Part shown: positions 1 through 7,868 of the stretch, one piece after another | How positions within the stretch are numbered: the stretch's first letter is position 1 | Layout of the letters: every line of letters starts with the position of its first letter | Assembly: GCA_905215105.1 (NCBI GenBank) | Contig: CAJMOI010000015.1 | Location: 1 to 23,321, forward strand | Direction of reading: 5' to 3' | Length of the DNA: 23,321 nt | From: an uncultured bacterium | GTDB taxonomy: Bacteria; Bacillota; Clostridia; Oscillospirales; Acutalibacteraceae | The notes under the pieces: generated by a model | What the model was told of the DNA's origin: nothing | Seen by the model: only the letters and a program-made list of their open reading frames with translations | Database searches by the model: none | Translations under genes and position numbers: made by a program

Positions 1-390
1 ATCGTGGAGAAATCCCTGCGGGATGCTGCCATCTGGGACGAAGTCAAGGATCGCTTGAAGAAGAGCGCTCTGGGTCTTTCCGGTGGTCAGCAGCAGCGTC
101 TGTGCATTGCCCGTGCACTGGCTGTGGAGCCCCGCGTGCTGCTGATGGACGAGTCCACCTCCGCTCTGGACCCCATCTCCACCTCTAAAATTGAAGAACT
201 TGCAATGGAGCTGAAAAATAAGTATACTGTGATTATGGTTACCCATAACATGCAGCAGGCTGCCCGTGTTTCCGACATGACCGCCTTCTTCCTCCTTGGC
301 AAGCTGATTGAATTCGGCGAGACTGAACAGGTATTCTCCATGCCGAAGGAGAAGCAGACAGAAGATTATATTACCGGACGCTTCGGTTGA
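1..390 (+). CDS. pstB: Phosphate ABC transporter ATP-binding protein PstB, C-terminal part
   Basis: The 5' end lies outside the window; the reading frame is open from base 1 to TGA at 388-390 and gives the last 129 residues. PstB is the cytoplasmic ATPase of the high-affinity phosphate importer PstSCAB. The visible part carries the ABC signature LSGGQQQRL, the Walker B/D-loop region LLMDESTSALDP and the H-loop VTHN, followed by the usual PstB tail on phosphate-starvation transporters (a GETEQVF-like stretch). The D-loop reads DES where most PstB proteins read DEP, a minor variation. The family assignment rests on the close match to PstB around the signature and on phoU following 22 bases downstream, the usual pst-phoU order. 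It should be cotranscribed with phoU and the two-component genes, since no terminator is visible between them. Confidence 0.93.
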   Translation: MVEKSLRDAAIWDEVKDRLKKSALGLSGGQQQRLCIARALAVEPRVLLMDESTSALDPISTSKIEELAMELKNKYTVIMVTHNMQQAARVSDMTAFFLLGKLIEFGETEQVFSMPKEKQTEDYITGRFG

Positions 391-412
391 TTCGGGGAAG
401 GAAGTGTTTGTG

Positions 413-1081
413 TTGAGAAACAGATTTGATCGGGAGCTGGAGCTCCTCAATACAGAATTGACAGAAATGGGCGGTCTGATTGAAACCGCCATTGATCACG
501 CAGTCAACGCCCTGTTCCAGCGGGGCGGAAATATGGCAAAATTGGCGCTGGAGTGCGACACGGAAGTGGATCATCTGGAACAGACCATTGAAACCCGCTG
601 CCTGCGTCTGCTTTTGCAGCAGCAGCCCGTGGCGAAGGATCTGCGGGTGGTTTCCGCAGCGCTGAAAATGATTACCGATATGGAGCGCATCGGCGACCAG
701 GCCGGCGATATCGCCGAACTGTCCATGCGTTTGCCGGAAACGGTGGATTTTCACCGCCTGGAACACATCCGTACCATGGCCAAATCCGCTTCCAAGATGG
801 TGACCAACGCCATTGACGCCTTTGTGGGCCGTAATCTGGAGCTGGCCGAAAGCATCTCTGATGCAGACGACGAAGTGGACGCCCTGTTCGACGAAGTCCG
901 CGATGATCTGATTGAGATTGTGCGCAAGGACTCCGGTGATGTTGCGGCTGCAATCGACCTGCTGATGGTGGCCAAGTATTTTGAACGCATCGGCGACCAT
1001 GCGGTGAATATTTCCGAATGGGTCGTATATTCCATTACCGGTGAGCATCAGTCTGATGAAGCCAAAGGGAAAGCCAACTGA
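413..1081 (+). CDS. phoU: Phosphate signalling/transport accessory protein PhoU
   Basis: PhoU links the Pst transporter to the PhoR kinase and represses the Pho response when phosphate is plentiful. The 222-residue product is the normal length. It shows two PhoU repeats, each with the metal-binding E/D-xxx-D helix: DMERIGDQAGDIAE in the first and FERIGDHAVNISEW in the second. I place the start at TTG 413 rather than further upstream because the protein then begins MRNRFDRELELLN, the conserved PhoU N-terminus, and a GGGGAAGGAAG ribosome binding site ends about 9 bases before it. In-frame GTG codons at 404 and 410 are alternatives differing by one to three residues. The gene sits between pstB and the PhoB/PhoR-type pair, as in many Firmicutes. 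Confidence 0.93.
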   Translation: MRNRFDRELELLNTELTEMGGLIETAIDHAVNALFQRGGNMAKLALECDTEVDHLEQTIETRCLRLLLQQQPVAKDLRVVSAALKMITDMERIGDQAGDIAELSMRLPETVDFHRLEHIRTMAKSASKMVTNAIDAFVGRNLELAESISDADDEVDALFDEVRDDLIEIVRKDSGDVAAAIDLLMVAKYFERIGDHAVNISEWVVYSITGEHQSDEAKGKAN

Positions 1082-1144
1082 GTCTGCTCCGTCATCCCGG
1101 AAGCTCATCGCAGAAATGACAGGAAAGAAAGGAATTTATCAACT

Positions 1145-1846
1145 ATGAGCCTGATTGCTGTGGTGGAGGATGACGTAAGCATCCGCAAGTTGATTTTGTA
1201 CGCACTGAAAAACAATGGATATGAAGCCTGTGGCTTTGAGTGTGGGGCGGACTTTTTTGAGTCCGTCTCTTCCCGTGTCCCGGACCTGGTGCTGCTCGAC
1301 ATTATGCTGCCGGATATGGATGGGGTGGAGATTCTGCGCCGTCTGCGTAAAGGCAGTGCCACGGCTTCTGTTCCGGTGATGATGATTACTGCCATGGGCA
1401 CAGAGTTCGATAAGGTGAATGCGTTGGATTCCGGTGCCGACGATTATATGACCAAGCCCTTCGGCGTCATGGAAATGCTTTCCCGGGTCCGGGCGTTGCT
1501 GCGCCGTGCATCTCCGGTTCGGACAGACCCTGAAGAAAGTGCTCTGCTCAGCGAGGGTTGTGTGGAAATGGATGTCCGCCGCCATCTTGTACGGGTAGAT
1601 GGACAGGAAATTACACTGGCCTTTAAAGAATTCGAGCTGCTGCATTATTTTTTGCAGAATAAAGGAATCGTATTGAGCCGTGAACAATTGATGCAGACCG
1701 TCTGGGGCTTTGACTATGAAGGGGAGAGCCGCACGGTGGATATGCATATTAAAACGCTGCGTCAGAAACTGGGACACGGCGGCGAACTGATTCACACGGT
1801 TCGCGGAGTGGGATATAAACTGGAAGGCAGGGAGAAAACATCATGA
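1145..1846 (+). CDS. phoB: OmpR/PhoB-family response regulator
   Basis: This 233-residue DNA-binding response regulator has an N-terminal receiver domain (about residues 1-118) and a C-terminal winged helix (about 140-230). In the receiver, the acidic pair D9/D10, phospho-acceptor D52 (in LVLLDIMLPDMDG), T82 and K104 (in MTKPF) are all present, so it should be phosphorylatable. The C-terminal half has the OmpR-type recognition helix region SRTVDMHIKTLRQKLG and ends in the beta hairpin VRGVGYKL. The start ATG follows a GAAAGGA ribosome binding site. Its 3' end overlaps the next kinase gene by the four bases ATGA, implying translational coupling. Position after pstB-phoU makes a phosphate-responsive PhoB (PhoP) role most likely; this is inferred from context, because the OmpR family is large. 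Confidence 0.88.
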   Translation: MSLIAVVEDDVSIRKLILYALKNNGYEACGFECGADFFESVSSRVPDLVLLDIMLPDMDGVEILRRLRKGSATASVPVMMITAMGTEFDKVNALDSGADDYMTKPFGVMEMLSRVRALLRRASPVRTDPEESALLSEGCVEMDVRRHLVRVDGQEITLAFKEFELLHYFLQNKGIVLSREQLMQTVWGFDYEGESRTVDMHIKTLRQKLGHGGELIHTVRGVGYKLEGREKTS

Positions 1847-3531
1847 AACGCCAGATTTACTGGAGTCTTTGCCTGATTTCTCTGGCCGCATTGCTGCTGA
1901 GCACTGCGGCCTCTCTTTCTCTGTATTATCATTTTTATGAAGAACAGAGCCAGTCTGACCTACGGCGGCAGTGCACGGCGCTGTCTGCAGGTGCGCTGGC
2001 CTCGGGGGACGCGGTAGCATTCCTGCAAGCGTATGAACCTTCGGACGAGGAAGTGCGGATTACCCTTCTGGACCGAAATGGCGGTGTGCTGTTTGATTCA
2101 GAAGCAGATGCTGCGTTTATGGACAATCACAATGACCGCCCCGAATTTCAACAGGCGCTGGAAAGCGGCAGCGGACAGTCTTCCCGGGTTTCCAGTACAT
2201 TGGGACTGCTTACTTATTATTATGCGGTGCAGTGCGGGGACGATATGGTGCTCCGGCTGGGACGGGACAACCAGAATATTTTCGGTGTCTTTTTGCAGAT
2301 TTTCCCCATGGACCTGCTGTCCTGTGGAATTTTGTTTATTGCCAGTGTGTTTGTGGCAAGAATGGTGACCAAACGGATTGTTACGCCGTTGACAAAAGCA
2401 GCGGATAATCTGGAAGCTCTGCCGGAAACCGGAAGTTACGACGAGTTGGAACCGTTTCTGGCAAAAATTCGCCGTCAGAACCGAACCATTCGCCGTCAGC
2501 TGCGGGAAATTCAGGAGGATCGGGATACCATCACCATGATTCTGGACAATATGCAGGAGGGAATGGTAATTCTCAACGGGGAGAAAAAGGTGCTTTCCGT
2601 CAACCGGAGCGCCATGCATTTTCTTCATCCCGCAGATCGCGACCCTCTGGGAAAACCCATGGTTTCTCTGTCCCGGAATATGCAGCTGGTGGATGCGGTG
2701 GAACAGGCTCATCAGGGAGAAGCGGTTTCCGGAATTCTGGAACAGGGGGAGAAGAAGCTGCGCTATTTCGTCAACCCTGTGCTCACCAGTCAAAAGGTGG
2801 GCGGCGTAATTCTGCTGGTGATGGATGTTACCGAGCAGTATAAGGCCCAGAAGGAGCGGGAGGATTTTTCCGCCAATGTTTCCCACGAACTGAAAACCCC
2901 TCTGACTACCATTTCTGGTTTTGCAGAGATGATGAAGAGCGGCATGGTGCGGGAAGAAGAAGAGATTCAGGACTTTTCTTCCATGATTTATGTGGAAGCC
3001 CGCCGCCTGCTGAGTTTGATCGACGATATTATGCGCCTTTCCCGCATTGAAGAGGGCAGGGAAGAGCTCAACGAGCCGGTAGCCCTGCTGCAGCTTGCAA
3101 AAGAAGCCGCTTCTCTGCTGGAAGGAGAGGCGGAAAAACGGAATATTGAAATCATTGTTTCCGGCGATGCGGTCACGGTTCCGGGTAATTCCACCATGCT
3201 GTATGAAATGATCCGGAATCTGTGTGAAAACGCGGTCAAGTACAATGTGGAAGGCGGTAAAGTTTACGTTACCGTCAAGACCTGCCCCAACGCCGGTCAT
3301 ATCAGCCTCAGTGTTCGGGATACCGGTATCGGAATTCCCAGAAAAGATCACGAGCGGATTTTTGAGCGGTTTTATCGGGTAGACAAAAGCCGTTCCAAGC
3401 AAACCGGAGGAACCGGTTTGGGACTATCGATTGTCAAGCATATTGTAGAGCGTCATCACGGGGAAATTCATTTGACCAGTGAAGAGGGGAAGGGAACCTG
3501 TATGGAGGTTTTGCTGCCGGAAAAACATTGA
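1843..3531 (+). CDS. phoR: PhoR-type membrane sensor histidine kinase
   Basis: This 562-residue membrane kinase should phosphorylate the regulator encoded just upstream, with which it overlaps by ATGA. It has one N-terminal membrane helix (about 5-28), an extracytoplasmic segment to about 148, a second helix (about 150-172), a short HAMP-like/coiled segment, a PAS domain (about 228-330), a HisKA domain with the phospho-acceptor histidine H348 in FSANVSHELKTPLTTI, and a HATPase domain. The ATP-site boxes are present: N box NLCENAVKYN (from N459), DTGIGIP, FERFYR and GGTGLGLSIV. The PAS-HisKA order and the presence of a large outer segment match Gram-positive PhoR. Phosphate control is inferred from the pst-phoU neighbourhood; in this system PhoR is thought to read the Pst transporter through PhoU rather than bind phosphate itself. 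Confidence 0.88.
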   Translation: MKRQIYWSLCLISLAALLLSTAASLSLYYHFYEEQSQSDLRRQCTALSAGALASGDAVAFLQAYEPSDEEVRITLLDRNGGVLFDSEADAAFMDNHNDRPEFQQALESGSGQSSRVSSTLGLLTYYYAVQCGDDMVLRLGRDNQNIFGVFLQIFPMDLLSCGILFIASVFVARMVTKRIVTPLTKAADNLEALPETGSYDELEPFLAKIRRQNRTIRRQLREIQEDRDTITMILDNMQEGMVILNGEKKVLSVNRSAMHFLHPADRDPLGKPMVSLSRNMQLVDAVEQAHQGEAVSGILEQGEKKLRYFVNPVLTSQKVGGVILLVMDVTEQYKAQKEREDFSANVSHELKTPLTTISGFAEMMKSGMVREEEEIQDFSSMIYVEARRLLSLIDDIMRLSRIEEGREELNEPVALLQLAKEAASLLEGEAEKRNIEIIVSGDAVTVPGNSTMLYEMIRNLCENAVKYNVEGGKVYVTVKTCPNAGHISLSVRDTGIGIPRKDHERIFERFYRVDKSRSKQTGGTGLGLSIVKHIVERHHGEIHLTSEEGKGTCMEVLLPEKH

Positions 3532-3566
3532 TTTGACCTTTTCGCCAAACTGTTTTTTCGATCCTC

Positions 3567-3595
3567 TTGTTATTGCGGCATAATGATGGTATACT
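3567..3595 (+). promoter_or_regulatory. Predicted promoter of nagA (extended -10)
   Basis: TTGTTA (3567-3572), a 17-base spacer and TATACT (3590-3595), with TG at 3587-3588 giving an extended -10. The predicted transcript starts near 3602, leaving a 31-base leader before the nagA ATG. This suggests nagA can be expressed independently of the phosphate operon, from which no terminator separates it. Confidence 0.65.
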
Positions 3596-3632
3596 GAAAG
3601 AAAGATTGAATCCAACAGGGAGGTACTGTCAT

Positions 3633-4763
3633 ATGCTGATTCAAAATGCTGTGATTCTGGATGAAAATTTCCAGCTGGCCCGTAAGGATATCCTCGTGGA
3701 AGGCGACCGGATTGTCGCCACTGGTACAGGGTTTTCCACCGAAGGACAGGAAGTGGTGGATGCTTCCGGTTTGACGGCGGTTCCCGGATTTGTTGATATT
3801 CACATCCACGGCTGCGATGGCGAAGACGCCAGCAACGGCACCGTGGAGTCCATTCGCACCATGGCCCGTTTTCTGCTGAAAAAGGGCGTCACCTCTTTCT
3901 GCCCCACCACCATGACGCTGCCGGAAGAGCAGATTGCACAGGCCCTTTCCTGTGCGAAATACTGCATGGAAAATCCGGAAGAAGGCGCCCGTGTGCTGGG
4001 CGTTCACATGGAAGGCCCCTATGTCTCCATGAAGAAAAAGGGCGCACAGAAGGGCGATTATGTCCGTACGCCTGATTTTGAACAGTTCCGCCGGCTGTAT
4101 GACGGCTGCGGCGGTATTGTCCGGATGGTCGTAGTTGCTCCGGAAACCGAGGGCGCCGACGACTTCATCCGTCAGGCCAGCAAGCTGTGCACTGTGTCCA
4201 TTGCCCATACAGAGGCGGATTACGACCAGGCAAAGCACAGTTTTGATATGGGCATCACCCATGCAACCCATCTGTACAATGCCATGAGCGGTTTCACCCA
4301 TCGGGCACCCGGTGTGGTGGGCGCTGTGTTTGATGATGAGCGGGTTACCCCTGAAATCATCTGCGACGGCTTTCACATTCATCCTGCTGTGCTGCGCACC
4401 ACCTTCCGTCTGTTGGGCGAGCGCATCACCGTTGTCAGCGATTCCATGAGCGCTGCCGGATTGGCAGACGGTGAGTATGAGCTGGGCGGGCAGCCGGTTT
4501 ATGTCCGGGACAGCAAAGCCTGTCTGAAGGACGGCACTATTGCCGGTTCCACCACCAACCTCTATCAGGAAATGAAGAATCTGGTTTCCTGGGGTATCCC
4601 CTTTGAACAGGCTGTGCGCTGTGTTTCTCAGATCCCCGCACGCTGCATTGGAATGGACGACCAGGTGGGCAGCATTGCTGCTGGCAGACTGGCGGATGTG
4701 GTGTTGTTGGACAAGGACCTGAACATCGTGAAAATTTTCCAGAACGGCAAAGTCTGTGGTTGA
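3633..4763 (+). CDS. nagA: N-acetylglucosamine-6-phosphate deacetylase
   Basis: NagA hydrolyses N-acetylglucosamine 6-phosphate to glucosamine 6-phosphate and acetate, a cytoplasmic step in amino-sugar and cell-wall recycling. The 376-residue product has the amidohydrolase fold with HIHG (H57/H59), the metal-binding glutamate E127 in HMEGPYVS, H192 in IAHTEADYDQA, H213 in THATHLYNAMS and the catalytic aspartate D270 in VSDSMSAAG. ATG 3633 is chosen because a GGGAGG ribosome binding site ends 9 bases before it and the protein then starts MLIQNAVILDENF, a normal NagA beginning. No nagB or sugar transporter gene is adjacent. It follows the phosphate kinase gene but has its own promoter and terminator, so it looks like a single-gene unit. 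Confidence 0.93.
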   Translation: MLIQNAVILDENFQLARKDILVEGDRIVATGTGFSTEGQEVVDASGLTAVPGFVDIHIHGCDGEDASNGTVESIRTMARFLLKKGVTSFCPTTMTLPEEQIAQALSCAKYCMENPEEGARVLGVHMEGPYVSMKKKGAQKGDYVRTPDFEQFRRLYDGCGGIVRMVVVAPETEGADDFIRQASKLCTVSIAHTEADYDQAKHSFDMGITHATHLYNAMSGFTHRAPGVVGAVFDDERVTPEIICDGFHIHPAVLRTTFRLLGERITVVSDSMSAAGLADGEYELGGQPVYVRDSKACLKDGTIAGSTTNLYQEMKNLVSWGIPFEQAVRCVSQIPARCIGMDDQVGSIAAGRLADVVLLDKDLNIVKIFQNGKVCG

Positions 4764-4784
4764 TCGCAATTTTCAAGGAATGTC

Positions 4785-4825
4785 AAAACCCGGAGTTCTC
4801 CCAAAAGGGGAACTCCGGGTTTTTT
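4785..4825. terminator. Intrinsic terminator shared by nagA and the convergent gene
   Basis: A 14-bp perfect stem (4785-4798 with 4810-4823), extended by three further G-C pairs after a one-base bulge, closes a four-A loop. A T tract follows on the plus strand (4820-4825) and a T tract is also produced on the minus strand by AAAA at 4785-4788. The plus-strand T tract overlaps the stop codon of the minus-strand gene. Confidence 0.9.
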
Positions 4826-5207
4826 AGCTGCCGTAATCCTGCAAAAGCTCCAGCAGTTCCTGTTCGTTTTGCGCGGCAATTCCTTCTCGCAGCAGTTCCT
4901 GGTCGTATTCCGGCAGGGAGTCCACCCGGGTTTCCAGAATCTGATAGGGCAGCTCTCGTCCCGCCAGAAAAACCGCCACTTTTCCCTCGTATTCACAAAT
5001 GCGGTATTTGGGCGTCTGAGCGGCTGCTGTTTCCTGTGCAGAGGAAGCCGGGGGTGGTGTTTCTTGACTTAAATCGGAATTTGCGGTAGAATTAACAGAT
5101 AGCCGGGGGTCGGCGGGAGTGGTTCCCGACAAGACAACCCCGAGAATACCGGCGGCAAGAAGAATGGCGCTGCAAATACAGACAGCAATGATTCCCGAAC
5201 GTTTCAT
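4824..5207 (-). CDS. Membrane-anchored protein with BofC-C-like domain
   Basis: The 127-residue product has one N-terminal membrane helix or uncleaved signal (about residues 5-27), a low-complexity Ser/Pro/Ala/Thr linker (about 35-66) and a compact C-terminal domain of about 60 residues. That domain reads YRICEYEGKVAVF, then a segment with LPEYDQELLREGI and a final LLQDYGS, which I recognise as the pattern of BofC C-terminal domains. In Bacillus subtilis BofC is a forespore protein that restrains SpoIVB signalling; many Clostridia carry BofC-C-like proteins of unknown function, and this one lacks the rest of BofC. The ATG is preceded by GAGGTGAT with 7-base spacing. It is divergent from the penicillin-binding protein gene and convergent with nagA. 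Any sporulation or envelope role is inference. Confidence 0.7.
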   Translation of the reverse strand: MKRSGIIAVCICSAILLAAGILGVVLSGTTPADPRLSVNSTANSDLSQETPPPASSAQETAAAQTPKYRICEYEGKVAVFLAGRELPYQILETRVDSLPEYDQELLREGIAAQNEQELLELLQDYGS

Positions 5208-5331
5208 AGCCTATCACCTCGCCGTTAGTATTCGGAAAACTGGAAATAATATGCATGCCGAAAAGTACCGCGGTCCTGGAAGCGGAGGAAAATTCTCCGA
5301 ATTTCATGTAACATCAAGGAGTTGGCTGAAT

Positions 5332-7659
5332 TTGAAGAAAACTGATATCAACAAGTACAACACCGCGACAACAGGTCTGCCGGCCACAGAGGGAGAAGGT
5401 TCCCGAAGTGCGGCGGTAACCACAAAGACAGCAGTGCGGACAGTACTCAGATTGCTGGTAACCATTTTGGTCATATTTGCAATTTCCGGCACTGTCGTAG
5501 CCTCAACGGTGGCTGCCTTTATTTTCAAACAGGGTGAGTTGGTGGAAGCCCCCAGTCTGGATTTGCAGAAGCTGGACTATAACAGCGTGATCTATATGCA
5601 GAACGAAGACGGGCAGTTCGAAGAGTATCTTTCTCTGCACAGCTCAGAAAACCGGGTGTGGGTGGACTACAACAAAATTCCCGAGTATATGAAGGATGCC
5701 ATTGTGGCCATTGAGGACAAGCGTTTTCCGGATCACAACGGCGTTGACTGGAAAACCACTTTCGGAGCAGTGGGAAAACTGTTCACCGGCGGTTCCGGCG
5801 GCGGTTCTACCATTACCCAGCAGCTGATTAAGAACATTACCGGCAAAAACGAAGTCAGTCTTTTGCGGAAAATCAAGGAAATCTTTATGGCTTTGAAGCT
5901 GGAGGAAGAATATTCCAAAAGCGAAATTCTGGAAGCCTATTTGAATATTGTTTCCTTTGGCGGCGGTACCAATGGCGTGCAGGCAGCGGCGCAGCTGTAT
6001 TTTGGCAAGGATATTCAGGATTGTTCTCTGGCGGAGTGTGCCTCGATTGCAGGCATTACCCAGAATCCCTCCCGCTATAATCCGCTGATTTATCCGGAGT
6101 ACAATAAGGAACGCCAGCAGGTGGTGCTGACGGCCATGTACGACCAGGAGAAAATTACCGAGTCCGAGTACAATCAGGCGATGAAGGAATCGGAAAATAT
6201 GCACTTTGTGGGATACAGCCAGGAAGCGGAAAGCGAAGAAGAGAGGGATACTTCCGTCTGGAACTGGTATATTGAAGCCCTGTATGACGATGTGACGGCT
6301 GATCTGATGGAGAAATACGACTGCGATCAGACCAAGGCAGAGCAGATGCTGTATCACAGCGGCCTGAAAATTTACTGTGCAATGGACCCGGAAGCGCAGA
6401 AAATCGCGGAAGAGGAATATCAGAACGAGGATAATTATGGAACCGACGGCGCAGTGGAATCCGGTTTCTATATGCTGGATTACAGCGGCCGGGTACTGGC
6501 AACGGTGGGTTCCCGTCAGGAAAAAACCGGCAACCTGTGGTTTAACTATGCGACAGACGCCAAACGGCAGCCCGGTTCCAGTATCAAGCCCATCGGTGTT
6601 TATGCAACAGCCATGGATTTGGGTGTAATCAATTACTCCAGCCTGCTGAAGGACGAATATGTGGAGAACTATTTCCCCAACGGTGACCCCGGTCCTAACA
6701 ATGTCTGGAAAAAGCCTCAGGGAGAAATGATTCTGCCCTATGCCCTTGCAATTTCTCAGAATACCACGGCCGCACAGCTGACCAATCAGATTGGTCCCAC
6801 GACGGTTTATAATTTCCTGACGGAAAAGCTCCATTTCCAGTATCTGAATCCTCAGGAGGACAGCGTGGCCATCGGTGCTATGAGTATCGGTGGTTTGAAC
6901 GGCGGTATGACGGTAAAGGAAGTGGCGACTTCCTACCAGATTTTTGGCAACGGCGGTCAGTATAATGAGCCTTATACCTACTATTATGTAGAGGATCACG
7001 ACGGCAACCGGATTCTGGATAACACCAATAATGTTTCCGAACTGGTGCTGTCTGTGGAAGACGCCACTGTCATGAACCATCTGCTGCGGGAGCCCATCAA
7101 CAACCCCAGCGGTACTGCTACAGAAATGGGAATTTACGGCTGGAACGTATTCGGCAAGACCGGTACCACCGACTCCAACTGCGATTCCTGGTTTGTTGGC
7201 GGCACGGAGTATGCCGTGGCCGCTGTCTGGTCCGGTTATCCCAACCCCAGCGACCTGCCCAATACAGGCGATCCGAAGCGGCTGTGGAAAGCCATTATGA
7301 CCCGTGTGCTGGAGGATAAAGATCCCAGTGAATGGAGTTATACCATGGATTCCTCTGTGGTATCGGCCACCTATTGTAAAGAAACCGGTCTGTTGGCATC
7401 GGATAAGTGTAAAGATACGGCTACCGGCTGGTATCAGCCTGGCAGACTCCCGTCGGTTTGCAATGGACAGCACAAGAGTGAGGCAACCCCCTCGCCGTCT
7501 CCCACTGCTACGCCTACGACAACTCCCACACCTGCACCGACCGTTTCTCCCACGCCATCGCCTTCTCCCACACCTGTGCCGGAAGTGACCTCAGAGCCGG
7601 AGTCAACGGTTTCGGACGAAGAAAGCACAGTTTCCTCAGAAGAAGAACCGGCAGCATAA
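5332..7659 (+). CDS. Class A penicillin-binding protein (PBP1A-type)
   Basis: A bifunctional cell-wall synthase that polymerises and cross-links peptidoglycan. The 775-residue product has a cytoplasmic N-terminus, a membrane helix (about 38-65), a GT51 glycosyltransferase domain with catalytic E128 in AIEDKRF and the GGSTITQQLIKN motif, then a transpeptidase with SSIK (416-419, catalytic S416), SQN (475-477) and KTGT (609-612). A Thr/Pro/Ser-rich tail (about 718-750) and an acidic end follow; such tails are common on clostridial PBP1A. I choose TTG 5332 because AAGGAG (5316-5321) lies 10 bases upstream; an upstream in-frame ATG at 5251 has no good ribosome binding site, and no in-frame ATG occurs before the glycosyltransferase domain. 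It forms a single-gene unit ending at a strong terminator. Confidence 0.92.
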   Translation: MKKTDINKYNTATTGLPATEGEGSRSAAVTTKTAVRTVLRLLVTILVIFAISGTVVASTVAAFIFKQGELVEAPSLDLQKLDYNSVIYMQNEDGQFEEYLSLHSSENRVWVDYNKIPEYMKDAIVAIEDKRFPDHNGVDWKTTFGAVGKLFTGGSGGGSTITQQLIKNITGKNEVSLLRKIKEIFMALKLEEEYSKSEILEAYLNIVSFGGGTNGVQAAAQLYFGKDIQDCSLAECASIAGITQNPSRYNPLIYPEYNKERQQVVLTAMYDQEKITESEYNQAMKESENMHFVGYSQEAESEEERDTSVWNWYIEALYDDVTADLMEKYDCDQTKAEQMLYHSGLKIYCAMDPEAQKIAEEEYQNEDNYGTDGAVESGFYMLDYSGRVLATVGSRQEKTGNLWFNYATDAKRQPGSSIKPIGVYATAMDLGVINYSSLLKDEYVENYFPNGDPGPNNVWKKPQGEMILPYALAISQNTTAAQLTNQIGPTTVYNFLTEKLHFQYLNPQEDSVAIGAMSIGGLNGGMTVKEVATSYQIFGNGGQYNEPYTYYYVEDHDGNRILDNTNNVSELVLSVEDATVMNHLLREPINNPSGTATEMGIYGWNVFGKTGTTDSNCDSWFVGGTEYAVAAVWSGYPNPSDLPNTGDPKRLWKAIMTRVLEDKDPSEWSYTMDSSVVSATYCKETGLLASDKCKDTATGWYQPGRLPSVCNGQHKSEATPSPSPTATPTTTPTPAPTVSPTPSPSPTPVPEVTSEPESTVSDEESTVSSEEEPAA

Positions 7660-7667
7660 TTGCATGG

Positions 7668-7702
7668 AAAAGCCCTTGCTCTTGAAGAGCAGGGGCTTTT
7701 TT
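7668..7702 (+). terminator. Intrinsic terminator after the penicillin-binding protein gene
   Basis: AAAAGCCCTTGCTC (7668-7681) pairs with GAGCAGGGGCTTTT around the five-base loop TTGAA, with a single G-U pair, followed by six T (7697-7702). Confidence 0.92.
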
Positions 7703-7740
7703 GTTGGGGAAAGACAGGTGTCGGTACAGAGAAATGCAGT

Positions 7741-7793
7741 TCAATGGTGATTTTACACAATATTTCAGAAAATCTTGAAAAAAATCACATTGA
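7741..7793. repeat. Long imperfect inverted repeat upstream of the threonine operon promoter
   Basis: TCAATGGTGATTTT (7741-7754) is repeated in inverse as AAAATCACATTGA (7781-7793), differing by one inserted G. Between the arms sits a smaller inverted repeat, TTTCA (7763-7767) and TGAAA (7776-7780). No T tract follows, so it does not look like a terminator. It ends 7 bases before the predicted -35 and could be a regulator binding site; that is inference. Confidence 0.6.
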
Positions 7794-7800
7794 ATCCCTA

Positions 7801-7829
7801 TTGCAAACAGCGCTTTTCTGTGATAAACT
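7801..7829 (+). promoter_or_regulatory. Predicted promoter of the ACT-hom-thrB-lysC operon
   Basis: TTGCAA (7801-7806), a 17-base spacer and TAAACT (7824-7829), with TG at 7821-7822 giving an extended -10. The hexamers each match consensus at four of six. Predicted start near 7836, leaving a 33-base leader, too short for a T-box or lysine riboswitch. Confidence 0.5.
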
Positions 7830-7868
7830 GTATCTTGCTGAAACACAATCGTATGCAGGTGGTGAACA

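Noticed and set aside
308..412. Upstream ATG (308) as the start of PhoU
   Set aside because: It lies within pstB and adds residues not seen in PhoU; TTG 413 gives the conserved N-terminus.
5225..5252. TTAGTA-N16-TAATAT as a promoter for the penicillin-binding protein gene
   Set aside because: Both hexamers are weak and the region is AT-rich by chance; not enough to call.
5251..5331. Upstream in-frame ATG (5251) as start of the penicillin-binding protein
   Set aside because: No ribosome binding site in front of it and the added residues do not look like a PBP N-terminus; TTG 5332 has AAGGAG at good spacing.
7703..7868. T-box, lysine or threonine leader before the aspartate-family operon
   Set aside because: No T-box sequence (AGGGTGGNACCGCG) or riboswitch core is present, and the predicted leader is only 33 bases.
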